A stretch of 9,081 nucleotides of DNA from assembly GCA_028709105.1 (NCBI GenBank), contig JAQVYD010000050.1, positions 1 to 9,081 on the forward strand. Reading direction: 5' to 3'. The stretch comes from Clostridia bacterium (GTDB lineage Bacteria > Bacillota > Peptococcia > DRI-13 > DTU073). Of this stretch, positions 1 through 4,852 are shown one piece after another (the stretch's first letter is position 1; every line of letters begins with the position of its first letter). Under the pieces are notes generated by a model. It saw only the letters and a list, made by a program, of their open reading frames with translations. It was not told the DNA's origin and did not search any database. Position numbers and translations under genes: made by a program.

Positions 1-583
1 AGGAAAGGTCGGCGTCTCCGACATTCACAGGCACATATATCTTCGGATGAATAAACCCGCAGACAAACGCTGTACCGATCAGATCTGACTCATATATATT
101 GTCTTTAACTAAAGTGGCAGTTAGAAGCTGCCTCTTTATTTTTATGTATGAGATCACACTGTAGGAAAGCAGAACAACAATACCTGCAAGCCAGATAAGG
201 CTGAAAACATCCATCCATATCTGCATAGGGTTTACGCTTGCGATTGGTGTAGTCTGGGGCAAGGATGGGTTCACTGCGCTGTCTATGCTGCCTATGCCGG
301 ATTGAACAGTAGGTTCTTGCATAAAACCAATGTCATTGGACACATATTCCAAAACACCCGCATTGTTCTGCGAGTCAATATTCAGCAGTCCCAAAAAACT
401 AAAAGCGGAAGTGAAGGATAAGGGGCAGATGAGCCGAAACAGCACCACACCCCATAAGGCATAAGAGAAGATCTTTGGGGCTTTTCTTAAAAGCAGGCGG
501 ACAAGAATTATGCCGACAGCCACATAGGATGCAGTGATGCTCATGTTAAGAATGGTTGTAAACAGTCCTGGCAAGGCACTCAT
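1..583 (-). CDS. BlaR1/MecR1-like M56 sensor protease, N-terminal part (runs off window)
   Basis: 194 codons are visible before the window edge. The start ATG overlaps the stop of the blaI-like gene (ATGA, 580-583), so the two are translationally coupled. Hydrophobic segments at about residues 7-32, 38-67 and 125-147 fit the multi-pass N-terminal half of M56 proteins. The cytoplasmic stretch ending in AFVCGFIHPKIYVP (about 172-185) matches the conserved block that precedes the zinc-protease HExxH motif; HExxH itself is outside the window. In the family, ligand sensing (beta-lactam or other cell-wall stress) activates the protease and leads to loss of the BlaI-type repressor. Whether a ligand-binding C-terminal domain exists here cannot be seen, so the inducer is unknown. 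Family assignment is firm; beta-lactam specificity is not. Confidence 0.85.
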   Translation of the reverse strand, partial: MSALPGLFTTILNMSITASYVAVGIILVRLLLRKAPKIFSYALWGVVLFRLICPLSFTSAFSFLGLLNIDSQNNAGVLEYVSNDIGFMQEPTVQSGIGSIDSAVNPSLPQTTPIASVNPMQIWMDVFSLIWLAGIVVLLSYSVISYIKIKRQLLTATLVKDNIYESDLIGTAFVCGFIHPKIYVPVNVGDADLS

Positions 584-939
584 TTTACCGCCTCCTCAAT
601 AATCTGCTTCAGCTCCTCAGCTTCCTGTTCGGTGATTTTTCTCTCACCAAGAAAAGAAGTTAGGAATTTCGGGAGAGAACCTTCAAAGGATTTTTCCACC
701 ACTGCATTACTCTCGTACTTCTGCACATCCTCCCGTTTGACAAGTGCGGTCACAACCGCATCCTTATTTTGCAGGATACCGCGGTCAGAGAGCTTTTTTA
801 AAACCGTGTAGGTGGTGGATTTCTTCCAACCGAGTTTGTCTGTACAAAGCCGTACAAGCTCTGTTGAATTGATGGGTTCATTGTCCCAGACAATACTCGC
901 AAATTTATACTCCGCATCAAACAGCTTATATTTTTCCAT
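580..939 (-). CDS. BlaI/MecI/CopY-family transcriptional repressor
   Basis: 119 aa, a normal length for the family. The N-terminal winged helix covers about residues 5-70; the recognition helix and wing lie around GWKKSTTYTVLKKLSDRGIL (37-56), with the TTYTVLKKL pattern typical of BlaI/MecI. The C-terminal helical part (about 75-119) is where these dimers associate and where inactivating cleavage occurs in staphylococcal BlaI. The start ATG has GAGGAGG (951-957) 11 nt upstream. The stop overlaps the start of the M56 gene, giving the classic regulator-sensor operon. Two palindromic operator-like sites overlap its own promoter, so autorepression is likely. No beta-lactamase is visible; the regulated target may be outside the window or only the pair itself. 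Confidence 0.9.
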   Translation of the reverse strand: MEKYKLFDAEYKFASIVWDNEPINSTELVRLCTDKLGWKKSTTYTVLKKLSDRGILQNKDAVVTALVKREDVQKYESNAVVEKSFEGSLPKFLTSFLGERKITEQEAEELKQIIEEAVK

Positions 940-959
940 GTGTTATAAAACCTCCTCAA

Positions 960-1001
960 GTCTATCGCGATAAACCTCGCCTTTAGTTTATTGCAATAGA
1001 C
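960..1001. promoter_or_regulatory. Paired palindromic operators for the BlaI-like repressor
   Basis: Two 16-bp sites related by dyad symmetry: GTCTATCGCGATAAAC (960-975) and GTTTATTGCAATAGAC (986-1001). Each has a perfect 10-bp palindromic core (TATCGCGATA; TATTGCAATA) and their centres are 26 bp apart. The upper site covers the -10 and part of the spacer; the lower lies in the expected 5' UTR. Dyad sites at the promoter are how BlaI/MecI dimers act. Binding is inferred, not shown. Confidence 0.65.
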
Positions 1002-1013
1002 CTTATATGTCAA
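985..1013 (-). promoter_or_regulatory. Sigma-A-type promoter of the blaI/blaR1-like operon
   Basis: Read on the minus strand: a perfect -35 TTGACA (1008-1013), a 17-bp spacer (991-1007) and a -10 TAAACT (985-990; matches TATAAT at four of six positions). It points into the repressor gene, whose ATG is about 45 bp downstream. Confidence 0.75.
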
Positions 1014-1034
1014 TAGCATTAATAAAAGATTTAA

Positions 1035-1235
1035 GAAAATGAAATGTCTGGGCATAAATATAAAGCTATTAACAGTCTGACGGACAAGCAGTCCAAGCGT
1101 ATTTATGCCTACTTCTTTTTGGGAATGAACAAAGCAGCCATTGCAAAAGCCGAAGGTGTCCGGGAAAGTACCATTTGGGAATCGATTGAACGTGGTTTAC
1201 GGAATATCGAAAAATTCTTAAAAAATCTTTCCTAA
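1035..1235 (+). pseudogene. C-terminal fragment of conjugative-element sigma-70-like factor
   Basis: The open frame begins after a stop at 1032-1034; the first ATG is 1044 and has no convincing ribosome site. The 63 residues from ATG contain a region-4-like helix-turn-helix: LTDKQSKRIYAYFFLGMNKAAIAKAEGVRES, then an RGLRN helix, ending in EKFLKNLS. This is the end of the roughly 140-180-aa sigma-70-family factors carried beside xis/int in Tn1549/Tn916-like clostridial elements. The N-terminal half (region 2) is absent, and the upstream DNA switches directly to the blaI promoter region. I read it as a remnant from a deletion or rearrangement joint near 1015-1040. Translation as a small DNA-binding protein cannot be excluded. 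Confidence 0.65.
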
Positions 1236-1760
1236 TGCCCCTAAGTTTTGCCCCAAAAATGAAATGGTTATTAGAGGGACAACTTCTACCCCCTCAGATG
1301 AACCTTGAAAATTGAATAGGTGTTTTCCGGTACATTCCCCGTATGTCCTGAAAGGGAAAGCCCGATTGCAGGTACGCCAAGACCACCTGTCCGACATCAG
1401 TCGGATTGCAGCCAATATATCCATGTCGTAGCGGATTAGATAAAGGTAAGGTGCGAGCGGTTAATGCCCGTGCAATGAATAAATGTTGGGTACATTTAAG
1501 GCGGTGACACATACGGAGGGATAATGATACTTCCGTCCAGCCACAGCCCCGCTTAAGCGGGATCACGCAATGGGGGCGGCTTGCAGAGAACCTGGGAGAG
1601 GTGAAATTCCTATGAGAAGGGTCAACCAACCTTCGCCGGAAAAACCATGAAATAATAAAACCAAAACAGAAATGCAAGTCAGAAGTGCGCCTGATTGTGC
1701 CTTTATATATGTGCATCCGACCTCAAGCGCATCTTCTACTGCATGATTATAAGCGTTGAA
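1236..1760 (+). other. About 525-bp non-coding block rich in hairpins; candidate structured RNA of the conjugative element
   Basis: No convincing gene on either strand. The plus strand carries a dense series of hairpins: 1329-1348 (GG, bulged T, ACAT with ATGTCC), 1368-1390 (CAGGT/ACCTG), 1391-1404 (CCGAC-ATCA-GTCGG), 1480-1498 (TAAATGT/ACATTTA), 1513-1536 (ACGGAGG/CTTCCGT, one G-U) and 1548-1561 (CCCGC-TTAA-GCGGG). It sits between the sigma fragment and the Xis-like gene, all in one orientation, so it could be a long leader or a regulatory RNA. A GTGCG at 1451 recalls a group II intron 5' end, but no reverse transcriptase or domain V follows. Function unknown. Confidence 0.4.
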
Positions 1761-1774
1761 AGGAGGCTTTTATT

Positions 1775-2008
1775 TTGTCTATAGAAAGATTATCACAGGA
1801 AAAAGCCTACTGTATCATGCTAAAGGGATACCCTGATGTACTTGATATAAAGCAAATGTGTGAAATTCTTGGCATCAGCCTAAAGACTGGATACGGTTTG
1901 ATACAAGAAAATAAGATTGAATGTTTAAAGGTTGGGAGAGCTTACAGAACTCCTAAGCCTTTTTTATTAAGCTACCTAAAATTTGGTGCAGGCGGCGACA
2001 GTAAATAA
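1775..2008 (+). CDS. Xis-like excisionase / helix-turn-helix DNA-binding protein
   Basis: 77 aa. The segment YPDVLDIKQMCEILGISLKTGYGLIQENKIECLKVGRAYRTPKP (about 19-62) is the short MerR/excisionase-type helix-turn-helix that precedes integrase in Tn916/Tn1549-like elements; such proteins bend attachment-site DNA and bias the integrase toward excision. I take the TTG at 1775 as start because AGGAGG (1761-1766) lies 8 nt upstream; an internal ATG near 1819 gives a product closer to the family core but has no ribosome site. About 90 bp separate it from the integrase. It looks intact although its partner is disrupted. Confidence 0.8.
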   Translation: MSIERLSQEKAYCIMLKGYPDVLDIKQMCEILGISLKTGYGLIQENKIECLKVGRAYRTPKPFLLSYLKFGAGGDSK

Positions 2009-2039
2009 AAACGATCTGCACATTTTACGGTCTTTTTTT
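2004..2039 (+). terminator. Possible weak terminator after the Xis-like gene
   Basis: An A-run, GATC (2013-2016), a 12-nt loop and GGTC (2029-2032) are followed by seven T (2033-2039). The stem is short (one G-U pair), extended only by A/T pairing around a bulged C. It lies directly after the stop codon and before the integrase. Confidence 0.35.
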
Positions 2040-2099
2040 ATTATGCTACACTCATTATGTCAATGGCAGGTGAGTGAATAATTTGAAAGGAGGAACCAT

Positions 2100-2852
2100 A
2101 TGGAACTTACCAAAATGCTTAAAATGGTCGGTCTGACCGATACCCTGCACAAAATTGAGAAATACAATGCGGCCACACTTAATGCCGACCAAATGCAATA
2201 TTATCTCGAATTTATTGTAGGGGATATTATTGAAATTCCCATACTGCTCGGTGGCTTTTATGGGATGCGGCGCAGTGAGTGTGTTGGCATCAGGGAATCT
2301 CAACTTGACTTTCGGCACAAATTCTTCCAAGCCAATCATACCGTGACAAAGGCAGTAATCGACAAGAAGAAAATATATATTCCGTCCGACAAGCTCAAAA
2401 CGGATTTGAGTAACCGTACTTATCCCTTAATCCCTTAATCCCTTAATCCCTTAATCCCTTACGTCGAAGAAAGGATAAAGGCAAAAATAGCTGAAAACAA
2501 GGAACTGAGGGAGCTTTGCGACAACTCGTACAGCAATAAGTGGCTTGGATATCTTTGCGTCCATCCCTTGGGGGAAATCATCGACCCGGACTATATAACC
2601 AACAGGCACGGCGATTTACTCAAAAAGACCGGATTGCCCCATGTTCGGTTTCATGATCTGCGGCATTCGTGCGTAGGCTTGATGATGGCCAACGAAGGGC
2701 CGATGGAGCGTATCCGCGATTGGGTTGGTCATAGCGACATCCGGACAACGGTGAACATCTACGGCCACTTAGAATACCACTCAAAGAAAAAAACAGCGAA
2801 GATTATTGAAAAATCTTTGCCGCTTAAAAAGGTAGGAGCTGTTAATCTTTGA
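2100..2852 (+). pseudogene. Tyrosine site-specific integrase, N-truncated and interrupted by a repeat-made stop codon
   Basis: The catalytic domain of a tyrosine recombinase is recognisable across one frame: the first Arg in GGFYGMRRSE (R57), the beta-hairpin Lys in KTDLSNRTYPLIP (K100), HDLRH (His and Arg), GHSDIRTT (His) and the Tyr nucleophile in NIYGH. Related element integrases run to about 380-400 aa; this frame has 250, because the arm-binding and core-binding domains before residue 20 are missing. The ATG at 2100 has AAAGGAGG 6 nt upstream, so the start region is original and the deletion lies just after it. A TAA at 2436-2438 falls inside five copies of ATCCCTTA; reading resumes in the same frame after it with no further stop to 2852. 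Non-functional as it stands. Confidence 0.85.
2422..2461 (+). repeat. Five perfect tandem copies of ATCCCTTA inside the integrase gene
   Basis: Copies at 2422-2429, 2430-2437, 2438-2445, 2446-2453 and 2454-2461. Two copies would read YPLIPYVEE without interruption, matching the expected integrase sequence. The three extra copies add 24 bp, keeping the downstream frame but creating TAA at 2436-2438. Slipped-strand replication is the obvious origin. Confidence 0.9.
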
Positions 2853-2865
2853 AATTAACAGCTCC
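2835..2865 (-). terminator. 12-bp perfect hairpin at the integrase/tRNA-Ser(CGA) junction, probable tRNA terminator
   Basis: Arms GGAGCTGTTAAT (2835-2846) and ATTAACAGCTCC (2854-2865) enclose a 7-nt loop. On the minus strand it begins 1 nt after the CCA of tRNA-Ser(CGA) and is followed by TACCTTTTTAA, fitting termination of the tRNA transcript. The integrase stop codon lies in the loop, so the last residues of that frame (VGAVNL) are encoded by the terminator. Confidence 0.65.
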
Positions 2866-2866
2866 A

Positions 2867-2956
2867 TGGCGGAGAGTCAGGGATTTGAACCCTGGGTACA
2901 TTTACATGTACACTGGTTTTCGAGACCAGCTCCTTCAACCGCTCGGACAACTCTCC
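2867..2956 (-). tRNA. tRNA-Ser(CGA)
   Basis: Reads UCG codons. Acceptor GGAGAGT (2950-2956) pairs with 2871-2877; G discriminator and encoded CCA (2867-2869). The anticodon loop is TCTCGAA in a CTGG/CCAG-type stem. A long variable arm (TGTAC...GTACC) marks a class II serine tRNA; T-arm GGGTTCAAATCCC. It is the last gene of the minus-strand tRNA/tadA group and abuts the decayed integrase. Confidence 0.95.
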
Positions 2957-2987
2957 ATACTTTATACACAAGGCAATAATTTACCCT

Positions 2988-3446
2988 TTATTTCTTTTTT
3001 CTTCTTTCTTGAAAAAATTCCTGCAAAAGGGCTGTCGCTTCATCAGCCAAGATACCTCCAGTTATTTTCACAAAATGATTCCAGCCCGGAAACTGAGGAA
3101 TATTCAAAAGAGTACCCGCCGCACCTGCCTTGGGGTCATCGGCTCCATACACGACCTTGTCGAGACGGGCCTGCACTAAAGCCCCGGCACACATCGGACA
3201 AGGTTCCAAGGTCACATATAAAACAGCCCCCGCCAAACGCCAAGTCCCCAGTTTTCCCCCGGCTTCTCGCAACGCCATTATTTCTGCATGAGCCGTAGGA
3301 TCGTGTTCTGTTTCCCGTAAATTATGACCTCTCCCGATAATTTCGCCTTCTAGGACAACAACGGCTCCTACAGGTATTTCCCCTTTAGCTAAGGCTTTCC
3401 GCGCTTCCAAAAGGGCTTCTTGCATAAAAATTTCATGATTTCTCAT
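2988..3446 (-). CDS. tadA: tRNA-specific adenosine deaminase TadA
   Basis: 152 aa from ATG 3446; a GTG three codons earlier (3455) is possible, and neither has a clear Shine-Dalgarno. Zinc cytidine/adenosine deaminase fold: HAE (His53, Glu55 as proton shuttle) and PCPMC (Cys83, Cys86), with the family context GEIPVGAVVV, AHAEIMAL, LYVTLEPCPMCAGA and VYGADDPKAGA. Size and motifs match bacterial TadA, an essential enzyme that deaminates A34 of tRNA-Arg(ACG) to inosine so that one tRNA reads CGU, CGC and CGA. It lies 43 bp downstream of tRNA-Arg(CCU), so it is probably expressed from that transcript, and tRNA-Ser(CGA) follows it. Its substrate tRNA-Arg(ACG) is upstream on the same strand. No lesion is visible. 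Confidence 0.96.
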   Translation of the reverse strand: MRNHEIFMQEALLEARKALAKGEIPVGAVVVLEGEIIGRGHNLRETEHDPTAHAEIMALREAGGKLGTWRLAGAVLYVTLEPCPMCAGALVQARLDKVVYGADDPKAGAAGTLLNIPQFPGWNHFVKITGGILADEATALLQEFFQERRKKK

Positions 3447-3489
3447 ATCACACACCAGACACGCTCATAATCTTTATCCAGAAAACAAA

Positions 3490-3568
3490 TGGTGCGCCCG
3501 GCAGGATTCGAACCTGCGGCAGACGCGGATTAGGAATCCGCCGCTCTATCCACCTGAGCTACGGGCGC
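3490..3568 (-). tRNA. tRNA-Arg(CCU)
   Basis: Reads AGG codons. Acceptor GCGCCCG/CGGGCGC, A discriminator and encoded CCA (3490-3492). Anticodon stem GCGGA/TCCGC holds loop TTCCTAA. T-arm is GCAGG-TTCGAAT-CCTGC. Directly upstream of tadA. A possible promoter (CTGACC, 18 bp, TATGCT) overlaps the preceding hairpin at 3597-3617. Confidence 0.95.
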
Positions 3569-3593
3569 AGCTTAAAGCATAGTCACATGATTT

Positions 3594-3617
3594 AAAAATG
3601 GTCAGAAACTGACCATT
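3594..3617 (-). terminator. Intrinsic terminator, original 3' flank of tRNA-Arg(ACG)
   Basis: Arms AATGGTCAG (3597-3605) and CTGACCATT (3609-3617) with a 3-nt loop; on the minus strand the hairpin runs into TTTTTAAA. It lies 13 bp beyond the orphan tRNA-Arg(ACG) 3' half, so it probably terminated that tRNA before the island inserted. It may also hold the -35 region of the tRNA-Arg(CCU)/tadA promoter. Confidence 0.7.
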
Positions 3618-3630
3618 AAGTTAACATAAA

Positions 3631-3668
3631 TGGCGTGCCCGGCAGGATTCGAACCTGCGACCCTTTGA
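3631..3668 (-). repeat. att-like direct repeat: orphan 3' half of tRNA-Arg(ACG)
   Basis: Identical to 4853-4890: CCA end, 3' acceptor strand, complete T-arm and variable loop, breaking off in the 3' side of the anticodon stem at 3668. The D-arm, anticodon loop and 5' acceptor strand are absent, so this cannot be a functional tRNA. Confidence 0.85.
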
Positions 3669-3766
3669 GTCCAATTTAATGGTTTTGTATCGTTTCGCAC
3701 AGTCCAAAAACGCCGATATATCAAGGTTTGTTGTTTCATGCAGTTTTATATTATCACATATCATCA

Positions 3767-3806
3767 AAAACTTAGTGGTTAAAAAGTGGTTAAATGCTGA
3801 TTAAAT
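3767..3806 (+). repeat. Arm-type repeat array, left end of the HicAB island
   Basis: Three head-to-tail 11-mers: AGTGGTTAAAA (3774), AGTGGTTAAAT (3785) and GCTGATTAAAT (3796), preceded by AAAACTT. The block 3767-3795 recurs at 4761-4789 with one mismatch in 29 bp. Short direct repeats near each attachment core are typical arm sites for tyrosine integrases. The role is inferred. The rest of 3669-3923 shows no gene. Confidence 0.6.
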
Positions 3807-3923
3807 GTTTTCTATTTTAAATTACCCCTCGAATTATAAGTATAAGTTTTTTCTAGTATCCTGTCAACCGCCCGCTTTTTCTTTTGTGGGTAATAAAAAA
3901 GTTAAAATATCTCAAAAAACCGC

Positions 3924-3951
3924 TTGATATACGTGTCATACGTGTTATAAT
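3924..3951 (+). promoter_or_regulatory. hicAB promoter with direct-repeat operator in the spacer
   Basis: -35 TTGATA (3924-3929), 16-bp spacer, perfect -10 TATAAT (3946-3951), placed 28 bp before hicA. The spacer holds two copies of ATACGTGT (3929-3936 and 3938-3945, period 9), a plausible site for the ribbon-helix-helix domain of HicB, since HicB-type antitoxins commonly autorepress. Confidence 0.7.
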
Positions 3952-3979
3952 TAAACCATAGAAAGGAGATGAAGAAACA

Positions 3980-4165
3980 ATGAAATTCCGGGAAATAGAA
4001 AAAATAATTAAAGAAGATGGTTGGCAATACTTATACACGAAAGGCTCACACCGCTACTACATACATCCAACCAAACCCGGGAAAATAACAATACCATATC
4101 ATCCAGGCAAAGACTTAAAAACTAAAACAGCAAACTCCATCCTCAAGCAAGCGGGGCTAAAATAG
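3980..4165 (+). CDS. hicA: HicA-family mRNA interferase toxin
   Basis: 61 aa, the usual size. It shows the double-stranded-RNA-binding-like HicA fold signature: N-terminal helix with REIEKIIKEDGW, then GSHRYY with the catalytic His24, the strand KITIPYHPGKDL, and the C-terminal helix TANSILKQAGL. The family toxin cleaves mRNA in a ribosome-independent way until bound by HicB. The start ATG follows AAAGGAGA with about 11 nt spacing. It is first in a two-gene plus-strand operon with its own promoter, opposite to the surrounding tRNA genes. All expected key residues appear present, so the toxin looks intact. Confidence 0.93.
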   Translation: MKFREIEKIIKEDGWQYLYTKGSHRYYIHPTKPGKITIPYHPGKDLKTKTANSILKQAGLK

Positions 4166-4181
4166 CTCCCGACTTGAGGAT
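4139..4181 (+). other. Intercistronic hairpin spanning the hicA stop codon
   Basis: Outer arms ATCCTCAAG (4139-4147) and CTTGAGGAT (4173-4181); inner stem CGGG-GCTA with TAGC-T-CCCG (one bulge). No U-run follows, so it is not a normal terminator. It may stabilise the mRNA end or tune the hicA:hicB ratio. The 56-bp gap between the genes otherwise holds only AT-rich sequence and the hicB ribosome site. Confidence 0.55.
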
Positions 4182-4221
4182 AATCAAAAATATAAAATAA
4201 AAATATAAGGAGGTCATTATA

Positions 4222-4629
4222 ATGAAATTGGTTTATCCTGCTTGTTTCTATCCCTGTGAAGAAAGCGGTTATACCGTAACCTTTCCTGATTTACCGGGTT
4301 GTATAACAGAAGGTGATACTCTAGCTGAAGCTGTAGATATGGCCATTGATGCAGCATCAGGCTGGTTATTAGACGAAGTAGAAAATAATAAAGCATTACC
4401 TAAACCGTCAGACATTAAAAGTATTGTTGCTAATGAATACGAAAATGGTTTTGTAAGCCTTATTAGTGTGGACTTAGATGAGTACGCAAAAAAAATTGGA
4501 AACAAAGCGGTCAAAAAAACCTTAACTATACCAGCATGGCTAAATACTATTGCAGAAAAAGAAAATGTAAACTACTCTCAGCTTTTACAAAGAGCTTTAG
4601 CAAAACATCTTAAAATTAAGCAGCCATAA
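4222..4629 (+). CDS. hicB: HicB-family antitoxin
   Basis: 135 aa. The N-terminal partial RNase-H-like HicB domain (about 1-75) has the hallmark YTVTFPDLPGCITEGDTLAEAVDMAIDAASGWL. The C-terminal part (about 97-131), KKTLTIPAWLNTIAEKENVNYSQLLQRALAKHL, is a ribbon-helix-helix DNA-binding domain. It neutralises HicA by direct binding and probably represses the shared promoter. AAGGAGG (4207-4213) lies 8 nt before the ATG, a stronger site than that of hicA, as expected for excess antitoxin. The TAA stop lies in the loop of its own terminator. Together with hicA it is the only gene content of the tRNA-Arg island, where it could hold the unit in the chromosome by post-segregational killing (inference). 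Confidence 0.94.
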   Translation: MKLVYPACFYPCEESGYTVTFPDLPGCITEGDTLAEAVDMAIDAASGWLLDEVENNKALPKPSDIKSIVANEYENGFVSLISVDLDEYAKKIGNKAVKKTLTIPAWLNTIAEKENVNYSQLLQRALAKHLKIKQP

Positions 4630-4643
4630 TCGGCTGCTTTTTT
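4618..4643 (+). terminator. hicAB intrinsic terminator
   Basis: AAGCAGCC/GGCTGCTT stem with a 6-nt loop containing the hicB stop codon, followed by TTTTTT (4638-4643). Confidence 0.9.
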
Positions 4644-4727
4644 CTTTTCATCTCCTCGCCCCACCCCGCGAACCCCATAGAGATGTACCTATCCGGCCCG
4701 TTAGGACCACCATTTCTTCAAATAGCG

Positions 4728-4751
4728 AGACCGGGGAACCGGTCTTTTTTT
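4728..4751 (+). terminator. Second plus-strand terminator inside the island
   Basis: Perfect AGACCGG-GGAA-CCGGTCT stem (4728-4745) followed by seven T. No recognisable gene lies between the hicB terminator and this one, so it may be left over from a deleted gene that ended here, or it may insulate the tRNA transcript. Confidence 0.85.
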
Positions 4752-4760
4752 ATTTTAACC

Positions 4761-4800
4761 AAAACTTAGTGGTTAAAAAGTGGCTAAATAATGGTTAAAC
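4761..4800 (+). repeat. Arm-type repeat array, right end of the HicAB island
   Basis: Three 11-mers in the same orientation as the left array: AGTGGTTAAAA (4768), AGTGGCTAAAT (4779) and AATGGTTAAAC (4790), preceded by AAAACTT. They end about 50 bp from the tRNA-Arg core. Confidence 0.6.
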
Positions 4801-4818
4801 ACAATTTTTAGCGAAAAT

Positions 4819-4841
4819 AAAAAAACCGCAATCGCTTGCGG
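4819..4841 (-). terminator. Terminator of tRNA-Ser(GCU)/tRNA-Arg(ACG), supplied by the island
   Basis: CCGCAA-TCGC-TTGCGG stem (4826-4841), followed on the minus strand by seven T (4819-4825). It starts 11 bp after the tRNA CCA end. Confidence 0.88.
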
Positions 4842-4852
4842 CAGTAAGTTCA

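Larger units (their letters stand above)
1035..2866 (+). mobile_element. Decayed integrase end of a Tn1549/Tn916-like integrative element
   Basis: The sigma fragment, non-coding block, Xis-like gene and tyrosine integrase occur in the order and orientation usual at the recombination end of clostridial conjugative transposons. The integrase reading frame stops 14 bp from the CCA end of tRNA-Ser(CGA), which sets the right limit near 2866. The sigma factor and integrase are both broken, so self-excision is unlikely. The left extent is not defined: the blaI/blaR1-like pair may be cargo or flanking DNA. Confidence 0.6.
3631..4852. mobile_element. Miniature integrated island in tRNA-Arg(ACG) carrying only HicA/HicB
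   Basis: An exact 38-bp repeat of the tRNA 3' half (3631-3668 and 4853-4890) bounds a 1,222-bp unit. The right copy belongs to the intact tRNA; the left copy is an orphan followed by the old tRNA terminator. This is the signature of tyrosine-recombinase integration into a tRNA 3' end, with the island supplying a replacement terminator (4819-4841). Each end has, just inside the core, three 11-bp-period repeats resembling integrase arm sites. Inside are hicA, hicB and two plus-strand terminators; no integrase, excisionase or replication gene. It is either a deletion relic kept by the toxin-antitoxin pair or a non-autonomous element moved in trans. Confidence 0.65.

Noticed and set aside
798..1055. 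Minus-strand frame upstream of the BlaI-like gene
   Set aside because: It runs through the blaI promoter and operators and overlaps the repressor gene in another frame; no protein family character.
1451..1640. Complete group II intron
   Set aside because: A GTGCG start-like sequence is present, but no reverse transcriptase gene, domain V hairpin or 3' end follows before the Xis gene. Kept only as a possible relationship.
1294..1716. Long minus-strand open frame (140 codons) and an overlapping one at 1218-1424
   Set aside because: No ribosome site, no recognisable domain, and they lie antisense to the hairpin-rich block. Open frames there are more likely a shadow of structured RNA.
2422..2461. 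Tandem ATCCCTTA array as a CRISPR or iteron
   Set aside because: The unit is 8 bp with no spacers, inside a coding frame, and the flanking protein sequence shows it grew from two copies.
2849..3298. Plus-strand open frame of 149 codons
   Set aside because: It is antisense to tRNA-Ser(CGA) and tadA, both certain, and the translation has no family character.
3853..4038. Minus-strand 61-codon frame across the hicA promoter
   Set aside because: It overlaps the strong hicAB promoter and the hicA start, and has no domain and no ribosome site.
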